Positions 28,050 through 37,657 are shown, counted from the first letter of the stretch. The stretch is 64,000 nt of DNA from a beta proteobacterium L13 (GCA_000335715.1 AMYZ01000002.1:1-64000), one strand, 5' to 3'. Translations and numbers: made by a program. Notes: generated from the sequence alone by a model not told the origin.

Positions 28050-28460
28050 ATGCAACACATCACCAAGATCAAGGTACGCGGCTACCATCTGGACCTGTAC
28101 CAGCACGTGAACAACGCGCGCTATCTGGAGTTTCTGGAAGAAGCCCGCTGGACCTACTTTGAAGAACGCGCCGACCTGCCAGCCTTTCTGGCATCCGGTA
28201 TTGCCCTGATTGTGGTGAACATCAATATCGATTACCGTCACCCCGCCACCATGAACGACGAGCTGGCCATCGCCACTTCGGTGAAGTCGGTCGGCAACCG
28301 CAGCGCGGTCATCCACCAGCGCGTTACCCTGGACGGTAGCGACAAGGTGGTTGCCGAAGCCGACGTGACTTTTGTCGCGTTTGATGGGCGGCAAAACAAA
28401 GCGGTACCGATTGAAGGCAAAATGCGGGAACTTCTGGAAGGCCTGCAACACCAAGCCTGA
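28050..28460 (+). CDS. fadM: Long-chain acyl-CoA thioesterase FadM-like
   Basis: Hotdog-fold 4HBT thioesterase of 136 aa that hydrolyses acyl-CoA. The N-terminal run KIKVRGYHLDLYQHVNNARY is close to E. coli FadM (YbaW), as is the following LEFLEEARW and VVNINIDYRHPA. The catalytic Asp lies in HLDLYQHVNN. GAGGGG precedes the ATG. FadM releases unusual fatty acids formed during beta-oxidation; a fadH gene for unsaturated fatty acids lies elsewhere in the window. Confidence 0.9.
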   Translation: MQHITKIKVRGYHLDLYQHVNNARYLEFLEEARWTYFEERADLPAFLASGIALIVVNINIDYRHPATMNDELAIATSVKSVGNRSAVIHQRVTLDGSDKVVAEADVTFVAFDGRQNKAVPIEGKMRELLEGLQHQA

Positions 28461-28506
28461 CCTGCCAGGCCGCCACATGGCGGCCTTACCTGACGGATTT
28501 AGCACG

Positions 28507-28995
28507 ATGAAGCTCAAGCACACCCTGATGATCCTGGCGCTAGGCGCCGCCACCACGCTGACCGGCTGCGCGTTTACCGACGCTGCCCCGGCCGTAAGCT
28601 ATACCAGCCTGTCCGGCCAGCAGGCCAGCACCGACAGCCTGAAAGGCAAGGTGGTACTGGTGAACTTCTGGGCGACCAGCTGCAGCGGCTGCATGGCGGA
28701 AATGCCCAAGATGGTGGAAACCCACCAGAAATACGCCAAGCAGGGCTACGAGATGGTGGCCGTGGCCATGAGCTACGACCCGCTGAACTACGTGCAGGCC
28801 TACGTAAACGATAAAAAACTGCCTTTCTTTGTCACGCTGGACAAGGACGGCAGCATTGCCAAAGCTTACGGAGAAATCCAGCTGACCCCCACCAGCATCC
28901 TCATCGACAAGCAGGGGAATATCGTGAAGCGCTACGTGGGCGAACCGGACTTCAAGGAGCTGCACCAACTGATCGAACAGCAGCTCAAAGCCTGA
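28507..28995 (+). CDS. TlpA-like thiol-disulfide lipoprotein
   Basis: Thioredoxin-fold protein of 162 aa. The signal sequence ends in the lipobox LTGC (lipidated Cys at about residue 20), so it is probably anchored in the periplasm. The redox site is CSGC within NFWATSCSGCMAEMPKMVE, and the cis-Pro lies in LTPTSILID. Such proteins reduce or oxidise periplasmic partners, but none is indicated here. The start at 28507 is favoured because the earlier frame overlaps fadM. It shares a bidirectional terminator with the moeB-like gene. Confidence 0.88.
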   Translation: MKLKHTLMILALGAATTLTGCAFTDAAPAVSYTSLSGQQASTDSLKGKVVLVNFWATSCSGCMAEMPKMVETHQKYAKQGYEMVAVAMSYDPLNYVQAYVNDKKLPFFVTLDKDGSIAKAYGEIQLTPTSILIDKQGNIVKRYVGEPDFKELHQLIEQQLKA

Positions 28996-29013
28996 TTCCG
29001 GCCAACAGCCAGC

Positions 29014-29044
29014 AAAAAGCCGCTTCAACCGAAGCGGCTTTTTT
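29014..29044. terminator. Bidirectional terminator after the TlpA-like gene
   Basis: AAAAAGCCGCTTC (29014–29026) pairs with GAAGCGGCTTTTT (29031–29043) around AACC, with T-runs on both strands; the genes on either side converge. Confidence 0.9.
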
Positions 29045-29054
29045 CATTGGCAGC

Positions 29055-29816
29055 CTAACGTTGGCCGCATACCGGGCAATCCGGGTCGCGCGGCACCTTC
29101 AGCTGGCGAAAGCTCCCCTCCAGCGCCTCGTACAAGGTCAATTGCCCCAGCGCCGGGCGGCGGCCAGCCAGCAGCTTCACCGCCTCTACCGCCTGCAGGC
29201 TGCCGATCACGCCCACCAGCGGTGCCAGTACCCCAAAGGTGGCACACGGCCCGTCACTGGCTTCGCCCTCGTCCGGAAACAGGCAGTGGTAACACGGCGA
29301 CGCCGTATCGCGCACGTCGTACACCGCCAGCTGGCCGCTGAAACGCACGGCAGCGCCCGATACCAGTGGTACCCGGGCGGCCACACAGGCACGGTTGATG
29401 GCGTGGCGGGTGGCAAAATTATCGCTACAGTCCAGCACCAGGTCGTGCGCGGCTACCTCTGCGGCCAACCTTTCACCAGCCAGGCGTTCGTTCAGCAAGC
29501 GCAGCTGTACGTCGGGGTTGATGGCAGCCAGTCGCGCCGCGGCCGACGCGACCTTGGGCTGGCCCAATGTCTGCATATCGTGAATCACCTGGCGCTGCAG
29601 ATTGGTCAGCTCTACCGTATCGTCGTCCACCAGCGTGAGCTGGCCCACCCCGGCGCTGGCAAGATACAGCAGCGCTGGCGCGCCCAGGCCACCGGCACCC
29701 ACCACCAGTACACGTGCGGCCAACAGGCGCTGCTGGCCTTCGATATCGATCTCGGGCAGCAGGATATGCCGGCTGTAGCGCAGCAAGGCGCTGTCGTTCA
29801 GGTCATTTGTCATCAT
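29055..29816 (-). CDS. MoeB/ThiF/HesA-family adenylyltransferase
   Basis: E1-like enzyme of 253 aa that adenylates the C-terminal Gly of a sulfur-carrier protein (MoaD or ThiS). Motifs are RYSRHILLPEIDIEGQQRLL at the N-terminus, the nucleotide loop VLVVGAGGLGAPALLYLASA, DNFATRHAINRAC, and two zinc CXXC pairs (CYHC and CPVC). There is no rhodanese extension. MoeB and ThiF cannot be separated from sequence alone. The start may be either of two adjacent ATGs (29816 or 29813). A hairpin separates it from ntrX upstream. Confidence 0.9.
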   Translation of the reverse strand: MMTNDLNDSALLRYSRHILLPEIDIEGQQRLLAARVLVVGAGGLGAPALLYLASAGVGQLTLVDDDTVELTNLQRQVIHDMQTLGQPKVASAAARLAAINPDVQLRLLNERLAGERLAAEVAAHDLVLDCSDNFATRHAINRACVAARVPLVSGAAVRFSGQLAVYDVRDTASPCYHCLFPDEGEASDGPCATFGVLAPLVGVIGSLQAVEAVKLLAGRRPALGQLTLYEALEGSFRQLKVPRDPDCPVCGQR

Positions 29817-29818
29817 GT

Positions 29819-29841
29819 AAAACGGCCGCTTGCGCGGCCGT
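29819..29841 (-). terminator. Hairpin after ntrX
   Basis: ACGGCCGC (29822–29829) pairs with GCGGCCGT (29834–29841) around TTGC; AAAA at 29819–29822 gives a short T-tail on the minus strand. It separates ntrX from the moeB-like gene. Confidence 0.6.
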
Positions 29842-29876
29842 CGGGTAGCTCCAGCAGGAGCAGTAAAAAAGCAGGC

Positions 29877-31145
29877 TTACTCTTCCGCCACCTTGCGGCT
29901 GAATTTCACACCCAGCTGCTTGAGCTTGCGGTACAGGTGGGTACGTTCCAGCCCTACCTTCTGCGCCACGCGGCTCATATTGCCGTTTTCCAGCACGATG
30001 TGGTACTCGAAGTAACGGCGCTCCAGCTGTTCGCGCAGCTCGCGCAGCGGCAGGCTGAAGTCGAAGCCGGTTTCCTCCACCGGTTTCTCGTGGCGGAACT
30101 GCGCCAGCACCTTGTTGACTTCGGCAGCATCGATATCATCCGACTCGGCGGTCAGGCCCAGGCTCTTGATGATGCTGCGCAGCTGCTCCAGGTTGCCCGG
30201 CCACTCATACTGGCGCATGGCATTCAAAGCCGCTGTCGTCAGCCGACGCGTCGGCATCTGCTTGGACTCGATCAGCTCGTGCAGGATCTGCTCGGCAATG
30301 AACGTGATGTCTTCCGCGTGCTCGCGCAGCGGCGGAATCGGCACAATCACGCTGGACAGCGCGGTGAGCATGCGGTTGTCGCATTCCGGGTCTACCAGCA
30401 GCTCTTGCAAAGGCCGGCTGCAGGAACACACCAGGCGCACGTTGAAGCGGTCCAGCTTGGACAGCAAGAACAGCAAGCCTTGCTGCGTACGGCGGTTGTA
30501 CTGGCCGATCTCGGGCAAGAACAGTACACCGTTATTGGCTTTTTGCAGCAGTTCCAGCGGCGCATCAGCCAGCTGTTCCAGCTTGGCTGGCGTTACCCAA
30601 GGGGTATTGCCGTGGTGGAAAAACCGGGCTACCAGCTCGAAACCTACCCCTGCCTCGCCAGTCAGCAATACCGGCGATTTCACCTTTGACACGCGCTCCA
30701 GCTGGCGCTTCAGCTCGTGGATAGGCGCGCTCTTGCCCAGCTTGTCCAGGTTCAGCGAGGTATTCGCCTGCATGTCGCCGTATTTCAGCGCACGCTGCAC
30801 CGTGGTCAGCAGTTTCTGTAATGCAATCGGCTTTTCGAGGAAATCGAAAGCACCGATACGGGTCGCTTCAACGGCCGTGTCGATGCTGGCATGGCCAGAC
30901 ATCATCACTACCGGCATATTGAGCTGCCCGGATTTGGCCCACTCCTTTAGCAAGGTAACGCCATCACAATCGGGCATCCAGATATCCAGCAGCACTAAGG
31001 CCGGGCGTGTCTGGTTCCGCAATTGGCGGGCAACTTCGGCATTTTCTGCCAGGGCGACGGTAAAACCTTCGTCCTGCAGGATTTCCGAGAGCAACTCCCG
31101 GATACCGATCTCGTCATCAACAATCAGAATATCGCTGCTTCGCAT
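29877..31145 (-). CDS. ntrX: NtrX-like response regulator with degenerate AAA+ domain
   Basis: Two-component regulator of 422 aa. The receiver domain (1–120) keeps the acidic pair VDDE, the phospho-acceptor Asp54 and Lys105 in FLEKP. The central region aligns with a sigma-54 AAA+ activator domain but is eroded. The Walker A region reads GEAGVGFE (163–170), with Phe for the usual Lys; the Walker B region reads GVLFLPE, with Pro for Asp; and no GAFTGA loop is seen. The C-terminal Fis-type helix-turn-helix (NMSRVAQKVGLERTHLYRKL) is intact. It should therefore bind DNA but probably not activate sigma-54. Its start overlaps the ntrY stop (TAATG). Confidence 0.9.
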   Translation of the reverse strand: MRSSDILIVDDEIGIRELLSEILQDEGFTVALAENAEVARQLRNQTRPALVLLDIWMPDCDGVTLLKEWAKSGQLNMPVVMMSGHASIDTAVEATRIGAFDFLEKPIALQKLLTTVQRALKYGDMQANTSLNLDKLGKSAPIHELKRQLERVSKVKSPVLLTGEAGVGFELVARFFHHGNTPWVTPAKLEQLADAPLELLQKANNGVLFLPEIGQYNRRTQQGLLFLLSKLDRFNVRLVCSCSRPLQELLVDPECDNRMLTALSSVIVPIPPLREHAEDITFIAEQILHELIESKQMPTRRLTTAALNAMRQYEWPGNLEQLRSIIKSLGLTAESDDIDAAEVNKVLAQFRHEKPVEETGFDFSLPLRELREQLERRYFEYHIVLENGNMSRVAQKVGLERTHLYRKLKQLGVKFSRKVAEE

Positions 31146-33256
31146 TAAGCCTCCAGCAATGGCAGGGTGAGATGGATCCGCGCACCGCCACTGTCTGCAT
31201 TGGCCAGATAAATCTGGCCGTGGTGTTCCTCCACTATTTTTTTCACCACAGCAAGGCCCAGGCCGGTCCCTTTCGCCTTACTGGTTACGTAAGGCTCAAA
31301 GGCTCGTGGCAGGATGTCTGCACTGAACCCGGCGCCGTTGTCCTGTACACAGACGAGCGCGTTCCTTCCTTCTAGTCGGCTGCTAATTTGAATCATCGGG
31401 ATGCTAGCGTCAAGGACTGCATCTTGCGCATTCTGCAGCAGGTTATGCAAAACCTGGCGCAAAAGTGCCGCATCACCCATAAACGGCAAGGGTTCCAGAC
31501 TCAAATCCACTCTCAGGGCAGGGTTGCTTTCATAGAGGGTCAATACCTCTCGCACCAGCTCATTCAGGTCCAGCGGCACCAGTTTTGTCCTGGGGGCGCG
31601 TGCGTAATCCCGGAATGCATCCACCATGCCTTTCAAGGCCGTTACCTGTTTGACGATGGTATCGGTGGCACGCCGCAGCATATCGGCGTCGCTGCCTTCG
31701 AGCTTGTCGGCCAGCTTCATGGCCAGGCGCTCGGCTGACAGCTGTATCGGCGTGAGCGGGTTGCGAATCTCATGCGCCAGCCGTTTGGCCACCTCACCCC
31801 AGGCGGCGTCGCGTTGCGCGCGCGCCAGCTCGGTAATATCGTCAAACACCACAACATAGCCGGTAGCGGACTGCTCTGGCAATACCGCCCCCCGCGCCAC
31901 CAGTTGGCGGCTACCCTGCGAACCCAGGTAATCCACTTGCTGTTGCCAGTCGTGCGGGCTGGCATTGGCGGCCTCGCGCAGGATGGTATCCACCAGTGGT
32001 GACAGCTCCGGGCGCAGTGCCGGCCATACCTGTATTTCGTGTGCGGCCAGCTCGGCAAAGTCCACCCCCAGGATGCGCCCGGCACTGGTGTTGGCCGCAC
32101 GCAGGTTCCAGCTACTATCGAAAGCCATTACCCCGGCGGACAGGTTGGCCAGAATACTTTCCAGATACAACTTGCTGGATTCCAGCAGGCGGCGGCTTTC
32201 ATCGGCGGTATGCCTGGCCTCGTCCAGCTGCTGGGTCATGCGGTTGAACATGGTGGTGAGAATGCCCAGCTCGTCCTTGCGGTACACCGGGTGGCGCTTG
32301 GAATAATCGCCCTGGGCGACCGCGCGCGTGCCTGCGGCCAACTCGGACAGCGGGGCCGACAGCCGCTCGGAAATAAACAGCGCAAACGCCAAGGCGGCTG
32401 TGAGCGCCAGCAGGAACACCAGTGCCAGCGTCAGCATGTAAAACGTTTTGAGGCCATCACGCGCCAGCACCAGCTGGCGGTAATCGGTACGCGCGTCTTC
32501 GATCAGCTCGGCGTCGCGGGCGATATCCGCCGGGGCAGGCTGGATGACCTGCAGGATAAGCTGCTCGCCGGAGATGAAACTGCGGTAAGGCATGAGCACT
32601 TTCAGCAGCAAGCCGCTGCGTGCGTCATTGTCGATGCTCTCATGGGTCTTGCGGCCTTGCAGGGAGCGCAGCAGTTCGTAGTCGGGCGCGCGCGGCAGAT
32701 AGCGGGTATCGTCCGGGCCGGCAAAGCTCACCAGTTGGCCCTGGCGGGTATAGACCGCCACCTCCTCCACGCCCAGCTGCTCCCGCAGGCGGGAAAGCCG
32801 GCTATTGAGCTCGCGTTCGCTCTGGTCGGCTACGTCCAGGGCGATCACACGGGCTTTACGCGACACATCCGTCAGCACGTAACCCAGTGCGTTCTTGCCC
32901 AACTCCAGGCCGCGATCCAGGGCACTTTCTACTTGTACGTTGAACCAGCTTTCGATACTGCGAGTGAGAAACTGCGCCGATACGGTAAACACCAGCATGC
33001 CCGGCAGCAGTGCCACCACGGCAAACATCACCACCATTTTCTGTGTGAGCTTGGCCCCGAATTCACGGCTTTTCACACGGCGGCGCAGGCGCAGCAGCTG
33101 GCGGATGACCACCCCCATCAGGCCGGCCAGGCCCAGCACGTTCAGGCCGAACACCCACCAGTAGTACTCGGCCAGCTTGGACGTATTACCGGTGGAAATG
33201 GCCAACAGGTAGAGCATGACGACACCCAGTGCCGCCGCAATCACCGGGTAACGCAT
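31145..33256 (-). CDS. ntrY: NtrY-like membrane sensor histidine kinase
   Basis: Sensor kinase of 703 aa paired with NtrX. Several N-terminal membrane helices (about 5–25, 33–55 and 75–100) precede a periplasmic region, another helix near 280–305, HAMP (SELAAGTRAVAQGDYSKRHP), PAS (about 360–470), the phosphorylation site AKRLAHEIRNPLTPIQLSAE (His about 500) and an ATPase domain (NLLQNAQDAV, VCVQDNGAGF, GTGLGLAVVKKIVEEH). NtrYX in Neisseria is linked to respiratory control. The start overlaps the DUF4390 stop by one base (TGATG), and ntrX follows without a gap, so the genes form one operon with rsmB. Confidence 0.93.
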   Translation of the reverse strand: MRYPVIAAALGVVMLYLLAISTGNTSKLAEYYWWVFGLNVLGLAGLMGVVIRQLLRLRRRVKSREFGAKLTQKMVVMFAVVALLPGMLVFTVSAQFLTRSIESWFNVQVESALDRGLELGKNALGYVLTDVSRKARVIALDVADQSERELNSRLSRLREQLGVEEVAVYTRQGQLVSFAGPDDTRYLPRAPDYELLRSLQGRKTHESIDNDARSGLLLKVLMPYRSFISGEQLILQVIQPAPADIARDAELIEDARTDYRQLVLARDGLKTFYMLTLALVFLLALTAALAFALFISERLSAPLSELAAGTRAVAQGDYSKRHPVYRKDELGILTTMFNRMTQQLDEARHTADESRRLLESSKLYLESILANLSAGVMAFDSSWNLRAANTSAGRILGVDFAELAAHEIQVWPALRPELSPLVDTILREAANASPHDWQQQVDYLGSQGSRQLVARGAVLPEQSATGYVVVFDDITELARAQRDAAWGEVAKRLAHEIRNPLTPIQLSAERLAMKLADKLEGSDADMLRRATDTIVKQVTALKGMVDAFRDYARAPRTKLVPLDLNELVREVLTLYESNPALRVDLSLEPLPFMGDAALLRQVLHNLLQNAQDAVLDASIPMIQISSRLEGRNALVCVQDNGAGFSADILPRAFEPYVTSKAKGTGLGLAVVKKIVEEHHGQIYLANADSGGARIHLTLPLLEA

Positions 33257-33861
33257 CAGTTATTCACCTCGGGGGCTACCGTTATCCAGTCGGACTCCAG
33301 CGTCCAGTCGCGCGAGCCCAGTGCGTTCAGCTGGAACGGCCGCGGCAGCTGGCTGATGTCCAGCGCCAGGCGCACCCTGCCGCGCAAACTGTGCTGGCTA
33401 TCGCTATCCCAGGCAGACACATCCATGACGCGCCAGCCCGCAATGCTGCCCACGGCAGACAGGGCTTCATTCAAGGAACCGTAATTGGTCGCCAGGCCAC
33501 CAATGGCCACCCGATAGCGGTTGGTCAGCCGGTAGTACACCAGCTTGAAGCTCAATGTGGCAGTGGGTTCAAACAGGGTCTTGAGTTGCTGCCACCAGGC
33601 AGATGAGCGTGGCCGGGTCAGCTCGAAGGTCAGCTGGAAGGTAAGGGGTACACCCTGCTGCAGCGCGTCTTGCAACGGTGCCGGCAGGGTGGTCTGGTAG
33701 CGGGTGGAAATCTCCAGCGCGCCCTCTTCGATACGGGCAGACAGACGGCGCGCCACGATGTCCTCTGCCGCCTGCGCAGGCAGCGCAGACAGCAGGCACA
33801 GCAAAAAGCCTAGCGCGAGGCTAAACCTTTTTAACCAGCAGGGCGTAGTAGAAGCCGTCAT
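33256..33861 (-). CDS. DUF4390 exported protein
   Basis: Protein of 201 aa with an N-terminal signal peptide (FSLALGFLLCLLSALPAQA) and a DUF4390 body (LTFQLTFELTRPRSSAWW, YYRLTNRYRVAIGG, LDISQLPRPFQLNALGSRDW). It is likely periplasmic. The family is typically encoded between rsmB and ntrY in betaproteobacteria, as here; function is unknown. The start at 33861 lies inside the end of rsmB (41-bp overlap), and the stop shares a base with the ntrY start, indicating tight coupling. Confidence 0.88.
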   Translation of the reverse strand: MTASTTPCWLKRFSLALGFLLCLLSALPAQAAEDIVARRLSARIEEGALEISTRYQTTLPAPLQDALQQGVPLTFQLTFELTRPRSSAWWQQLKTLFEPTATLSFKLVYYRLTNRYRVAIGGLATNYGSLNEALSAVGSIAGWRVMDVSAWDSDSQHSLRGRVRLALDISQLPRPFQLNALGSRDWTLESDWITVAPEVNN

Positions 33862-35071
33862 GTTCCGAGGTAGGCAGCAATTGTTCGTCTTTCAACAGTT
33901 TCGCATCGCCATGGCGCTTGAGGAAAGCGTCGACTTGCTGGCGGTTTTCCTCGGGCATGATGGAACACGTGGCGTACAGCAGCTTGCCGCCTGCGGCCAA
34001 CGTTGGCCACAGCGCATCCACCATGGCGGCCTGCTGCTTGCCCAGCGCGGCAAAATCGTCCGGGCGGCGCAGCCACTTGATATCCGGGTGGCGGCGCACT
34101 ACCCCGCTGGCCGAGCAAGGTACGTCGGCCAGAATGCGGTCAAACGGCTGGCCGTCCCACCAGGTTTCCGGCTTGGCCGCGTCAGCCGCCTTCAGCGTGG
34201 CAGTCAGCCCCAGACGCTGCAGATTGTCTTCAACGCGTTGCAGGCGTTCGGCGTCCACATCCAGTGCCAGCAGTTTGACCTGGGCCAGCTCCAGAATATG
34301 GCCGGTCTTGCCGCCTGGTGCCGCGCAGGCATCCAGCACACGCATGCCGTCGGCTACGTCCAGCAATAGCGCCGCTTTTTGCGCGCCGAAGTCCTGTACC
34401 GACACTACGCCTTCGGCAAAGCCTGGCAGGTCGCGTACATTGCACGGCGCGTCCAGCTGCACCGCCTGGCCCTTGATGATGCGGGCCTTGATGTCTTTTG
34501 CGGCCAACTGTGCCACGTAGTCTTCGGCGCCAAGCTTGCCGGCGTTCACCCGCAGGGTCATGGGCGGGCGGCGGTTGGACATTTCCAGCACCGAAGCCCA
34601 CTGCGTAGGGTAGGCCGCACGCAGGCGCTGTACCCACCAGCGCGGGTGGTTGTAGCGCGCTTCATTGTCGCGGCCGGCGTCGGCCAGCAGGTTGTCTTTA
34701 TTGCGCAGGAAGTTGCGCAGCGTGCCGTTGACCAGGCCTTTCAGGCGGCCCATGGCGATGTCTTCGGCGCAACGCACCGCCTGATCCACCACGGCATACG
34801 GCGCGGCGCGGGTGTGCGCCAGCTGGTAGAGCGCCACCAGCAGCAGGCGTTCGATGTCGTCGGAAGGCAGGCGCTTGGGCACCAGCTCGCGCAAGATAAA
34901 GCGCAGCTGCCCCAGGTGGCGCAGGGTGCCGTAGCCGATATCCTGCAGCGCACCGCGCTCGCCAACGGTGAGCTCGGTGCTGCGCTGGGCGGCCGCCAGT
35001 GCTTCGGTGAGGGTACGGCCTTCTTCGACACGCGCGATCAAACCCGCGGCCAGTTCCTGAATACGATGCAT
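33821..35071 (-). CDS. rsmB: 16S rRNA m5C967 methyltransferase
   Basis: RsmB (Sun) of 416 aa methylates C967 of 16S rRNA with S-adenosylmethionine. An N-terminal NusB-like RNA-binding domain (about 1–140) precedes the Rossmann methyltransferase domain. Motifs are LDACAAPGGKTGHILELAQ for SAM, DVPCSASGVVRRHPDIKW with the PC cysteine, and YATCSIMPEEN with the catalytic TC cysteine. It heads the rsmB–DUF4390–ntrY–ntrX operon; a hairpin upstream separates it from htpX. Confidence 0.95.
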   Translation of the reverse strand: MHRIQELAAGLIARVEEGRTLTEALAAAQRSTELTVGERGALQDIGYGTLRHLGQLRFILRELVPKRLPSDDIERLLLVALYQLAHTRAAPYAVVDQAVRCAEDIAMGRLKGLVNGTLRNFLRNKDNLLADAGRDNEARYNHPRWWVQRLRAAYPTQWASVLEMSNRRPPMTLRVNAGKLGAEDYVAQLAAKDIKARIIKGQAVQLDAPCNVRDLPGFAEGVVSVQDFGAQKAALLLDVADGMRVLDACAAPGGKTGHILELAQVKLLALDVDAERLQRVEDNLQRLGLTATLKAADAAKPETWWDGQPFDRILADVPCSASGVVRRHPDIKWLRRPDDFAALGKQQAAMVDALWPTLAAGGKLLYATCSIMPEENRQQVDAFLKRHGDAKLLKDEQLLPTSEHDGFYYALLVKKV

Positions 35072-35097
35072 GCTGTTTGGGTCTTTCCAATAAAACC

Positions 35098-35124
35098 GGC
35101 CACCGCCCGGCTAGGGCGGTGGCC
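35098..35124 (-). terminator. Terminator after htpX
   Basis: GGCCACCGCCC (35098–35108) pairs with GGGCGGTGGCC (35114–35124) around five bases. AAAA at 35092–35095 provides a short T-tail on the minus strand, past the htpX stop. Confidence 0.7.
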
Positions 35125-35156
35125 GCAAATCAAATTTAAGGCCGAATGATACCGTT

Positions 35157-36017
35157 TCACGCGCCGCCGCGGGCGATCTCCTGCAGGCGGGCAATACGTT
35201 CTTCGGTGTGCGGGTGGGTACGGAACAGGCTACTGATGCCACCGCCGCCGGACAGCGGGTTGATGATCATCATTTGCGCGGTTTCCGGGTGAGCTTCGGC
35301 AGCGGGCATGGTGCGGTACTGCGCGTAGTACTCGATCTTCTGCAGGGCTGCGGCCAACGCTAGCGGGTCGCCACTGATTTCGGCGCCGCCACGGTCGGCT
35401 TCAAACTCGCGCGCGCGCGAAATCGCCATCTGGATCAGGCTGGCAGCCACCGGTGCCAGGATGGCCACGGCAATGGCGGCAATCGGGTTCACCGGGCGGC
35501 CGTCTTCGTCGCGGCCACCAAAGAACATGGCAAAGTTGGCCAGCGCCGAAATGGCCCCTGCCATGGTGGCGCTGACGGTAGAAATCAGCGTGTCGCGGTG
35601 CTTCACGTGGGCCAACTCATGCGCCATCACGCCGCGCAGCTCGCGGTAGTCCAGCATGCGCATGATGCCGGTGGTGGCGGCGACGGCGGCATGCTCGGGG
35701 TTACGGCCGGTGGCAAAGGCGTTGGGCTGCTCTTCGTGAATCACGTATACGCGCGGCATGGGCATATTGGCGCGCTGTGCCAGCTCGGCCACCATGCCGT
35801 ACAGCTCGGGGGCGGATTGCGCATCCACTTCCTGAGCGTTGTACATACGCAACACCATCTGGTCGGAGTTCCAGTAGGCGTACACGTTCATGGCGCCACC
35901 CAGCAATAGCGCGATCAGCATGCCGGCCTTGCCGCCCATCATGCCGCCCATCACGACGAACAGCGCCATGATGGCGGCCATCAGCAGCGTGGTCTTGAAC
36001 CAGTTGAAACCACCCAT
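35157..36017 (-). CDS. htpX: Membrane zinc metalloprotease HtpX
   Basis: M48-family membrane protease of 286 aa involved in quality control of inner-membrane proteins. Two N-terminal helices ([20 protein letters not shown] and [17 protein letters not shown]) precede the zinc site [10 protein letters not shown]. Further helices and the third ligand region ([16 protein letters not shown]) follow. The start has AAGGAG upstream. It lies between fmt and rsmB, on the same strand as both, but ends in its own hairpin. Confidence 0.95.
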   Translation of the reverse strand: MGGFNWFKTTLLMAAIMALFVVMGGMMGGKAGMLIALLLGGAMNVYAYWNSDQMVLRMYNAQEVDAQSAPELYGMVAELAQRANMPMPRVYVIHEEQPNAFATGRNPEHAAVAATTGIMRMLDYRELRGVMAHELAHVKHRDTLISTVSATMAGAISALANFAMFFGGRDEDGRPVNPIAAIAVAILAPVAASLIQMAISRAREFEADRGGAEISGDPLALAAALQKIEYYAQYRTMPAAEAHPETAQMMIINPLSGGGGISSLFRTHPHTEERIARLQEIARGGA

Positions 36018-36071
36018 GGCGTACTCCTTTCTCGGGTCTGTTACAGACTATGGGGACGTCTGCGCGTCAGC

Positions 36072-36992
36072 TCAAGCCCCCAGTACGGTACCGGCCAGCG
36101 CCGGGCGGCCGGCGATGAAGTCGCGTGCGGCCAACCTTTTGCCGCCGGCGGCCTGCAGTTGCGTCAATACAACAAGCCCGCTACCACTGCCCACCACGAC
36201 ACCATCGGCGTCGGCACGGACCACCTGCCCTGCCGCAGCCTGGCCGTCGATGGCGTGCGCGTGCCACAGCTTCAGCGCTTCGCCGGCCAGCAGGGTATGC
36301 GCCCCCGGTGCCGGGTTGTAGGCGCGGATGGCGCGGGCGATATCGGCCGCCGGCATCTGCCAGTCGACGCGCGCTTCTTCCTTGCTGAGCTTGGCGGCGT
36401 AGGTCACGCCGTCTTCCGGCTGTTTGACTGCCGGGCAGGCGTCGAGTGCCGCCAGCGTGGCCACGATGGCGTCGGCGCCCAGTGCGGCCAACTTGTCGTG
36501 CAGGCTGGCCGCCGTATCGTCAGCAGTAATGGGCAGCGGGTGCACCGACAGCATGTCGCCGGTATCCAGCCCCACGTCCATTTGCATGATGGTGATGCCG
36601 GTTTCGGCGTCGTCCGCCAGGATGGCGCGCTGGATCGGCGCCGCACCGCGCCAGCGCGGCAGCAGCGAGGCGTGGATGTTGAGGCAACCACGCGCCGGCA
36701 TGTCCAGCACCGCCTTGGGCAGCAGCAGGCCGTAGGCAGCCACCACCATCACCTCGGCGCCAACCTCGGCCACCAGCGCTTGTGCTTCCGGCGTTTTCAG
36801 CGTCAGCGGCTGCTCCACACGCAGGCCGTGTTGCAGCGCCAGTTCTTTCACCGGGCTGGGCTTGAGCTTCATGCCGCGGCCGGCCGGGCGGTCCGGCTGG
36901 GTCAACACCAGCGGAATCTCGTGGCCAGCGTCGATCAGCGCCTGCAGCGCCTGGGCAGCAAATACCGGGGTGCCGGCAAAAATCAGTTTCAT
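36072..36992 (-). CDS. fmt: Methionyl-tRNA formyltransferase
   Basis: Formylates initiator Met-tRNA using 10-formyltetrahydrofolate. The 306-aa product begins [19 protein letters not shown] and shows the folate site ([40 protein letters not shown]) and the [13 protein letters not shown] segment, with the tRNA-binding C-terminal domain after about 210. The start at 36992 has GGAAG upstream; an in-frame extension to 37388 crosses the def–fmt spacer and was rejected. The def gene lies just upstream on the same strand, the usual pairing. Confidence 0.95.
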   Translation of the reverse strand: MKLIFAGTPVFAAQALQALIDAGHEIPLVLTQPDRPAGRGMKLKPSPVKELALQHGLRVEQPLTLKTPEAQALVAEVGAEVMVVAAYGLLLPKAVLDMPARGCLNIHASLLPRWRGAAPIQRAILADDAETGITIMQMDVGLDTGDMLSVHPLPITADDTAASLHDKLAALGADAIVATLAALDACPAVKQPEDGVTYAAKLSKEEARVDWQMPAADIARAIRAYNPAPGAHTLLAGEALKLWHAHAIDGQAAAGQVVRADADGVVVGSGSGLVVLTQLQAAGGKRLAARDFIAGRPALAGTVLGA

Positions 36993-37041
36993 CGGGAATC
37001 TTCCTGACAGCATGGCCTGGGCCGTGGCTGAAAATAATGAA

Positions 37042-37105
37042 GGGGCACGCCGGCGTGCCCCGTCTATCAAGAACAAACCCTGCCAGCAATGCCCGCAGGG
37101 TTTGT
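37042..37105 (-). terminator. Two adjacent hairpins between def and fmt
   Basis: GGGGCACGCC/GGCGTGCCCC (37042–37061) is a perfect 20-base palindrome. ACAAACCCTGC (37073–37083) pairs with GCAGGGTTTGT (37095–37105). Neither has a long T-run on the minus strand, so they may attenuate or process rather than fully end transcription. Confidence 0.45.
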
Positions 37106-37153
37106 CGTGCAAAAAGGCACACTGCCTGCCCGCGGGCGGCAGGCTGCTGGCGC

Positions 37154-37657
37154 TTACATGTTCTGCTTTTCGCGCTTTTTCATGCGGGTCTTGATGCGGT
37201 TTTGTTTCATCTCGGACAGGTATTCCACGAATACCTTGCCGTCCAGATGGTCTACCTCGTGCTGCAGGCAGATGGCCAGCAGACCGTCGGCTTCCAGCTC
37301 GAAAAACTCGCCCTTGGCGTTCTGGGCACGCAGTTTCACGCGTTCGGCACGGGTGACCTTGTCGTATACGCCCGGCACCGACAGGCAACCTTCTTCGTAC
37401 ACGGTTTCACCGTCTTTTTGCAGGAACTCGGGGTTGATCACCACCAGCGGTTCGGTTTTGTCTTCCGACACGTCGATCACCAGCAGGCGGTAGTGATAGT
37501 TCACTTGCGTGGCGGCCAAACCGATACCTTTGGCCTCGTGCATGGTTTCGAACATATCATCGACCTGCTTTTGCAGCGCCGCGTCGAAGGTAGTGACCGG
37601 GGCGGCTACCTTGTGCAGGCGCGGGTCGGGGTAGTGCAGGATGTTAAGCAGTGCCAT
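37154..37657 (-). CDS. def: Peptide deformylase
   Basis: Metal-dependent enzyme of 167 aa that removes the formyl group from nascent proteins. All three signature motifs are intact: [20 protein letters not shown] with the metal Cys, and [12 protein letters not shown] with the two His ligands and catalytic Glu. The C-terminus is Lys/Arg-rich. It precedes fmt in the same direction and is divergent from the LysM gene. Confidence 0.96.
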   Translation of the reverse strand: MALLNILHYPDPRLHKVAAPVTTFDAALQKQVDDMFETMHEAKGIGLAATQVNYHYRLLVIDVSEDKTEPLVVINPEFLQKDGETVYEEGCLSVPGVYDKVTRAERVKLRAQNAKGEFFELEADGLLAICLQHEVDHLDGKVFVEYLSEMKQNRIKTRMKKREKQNM

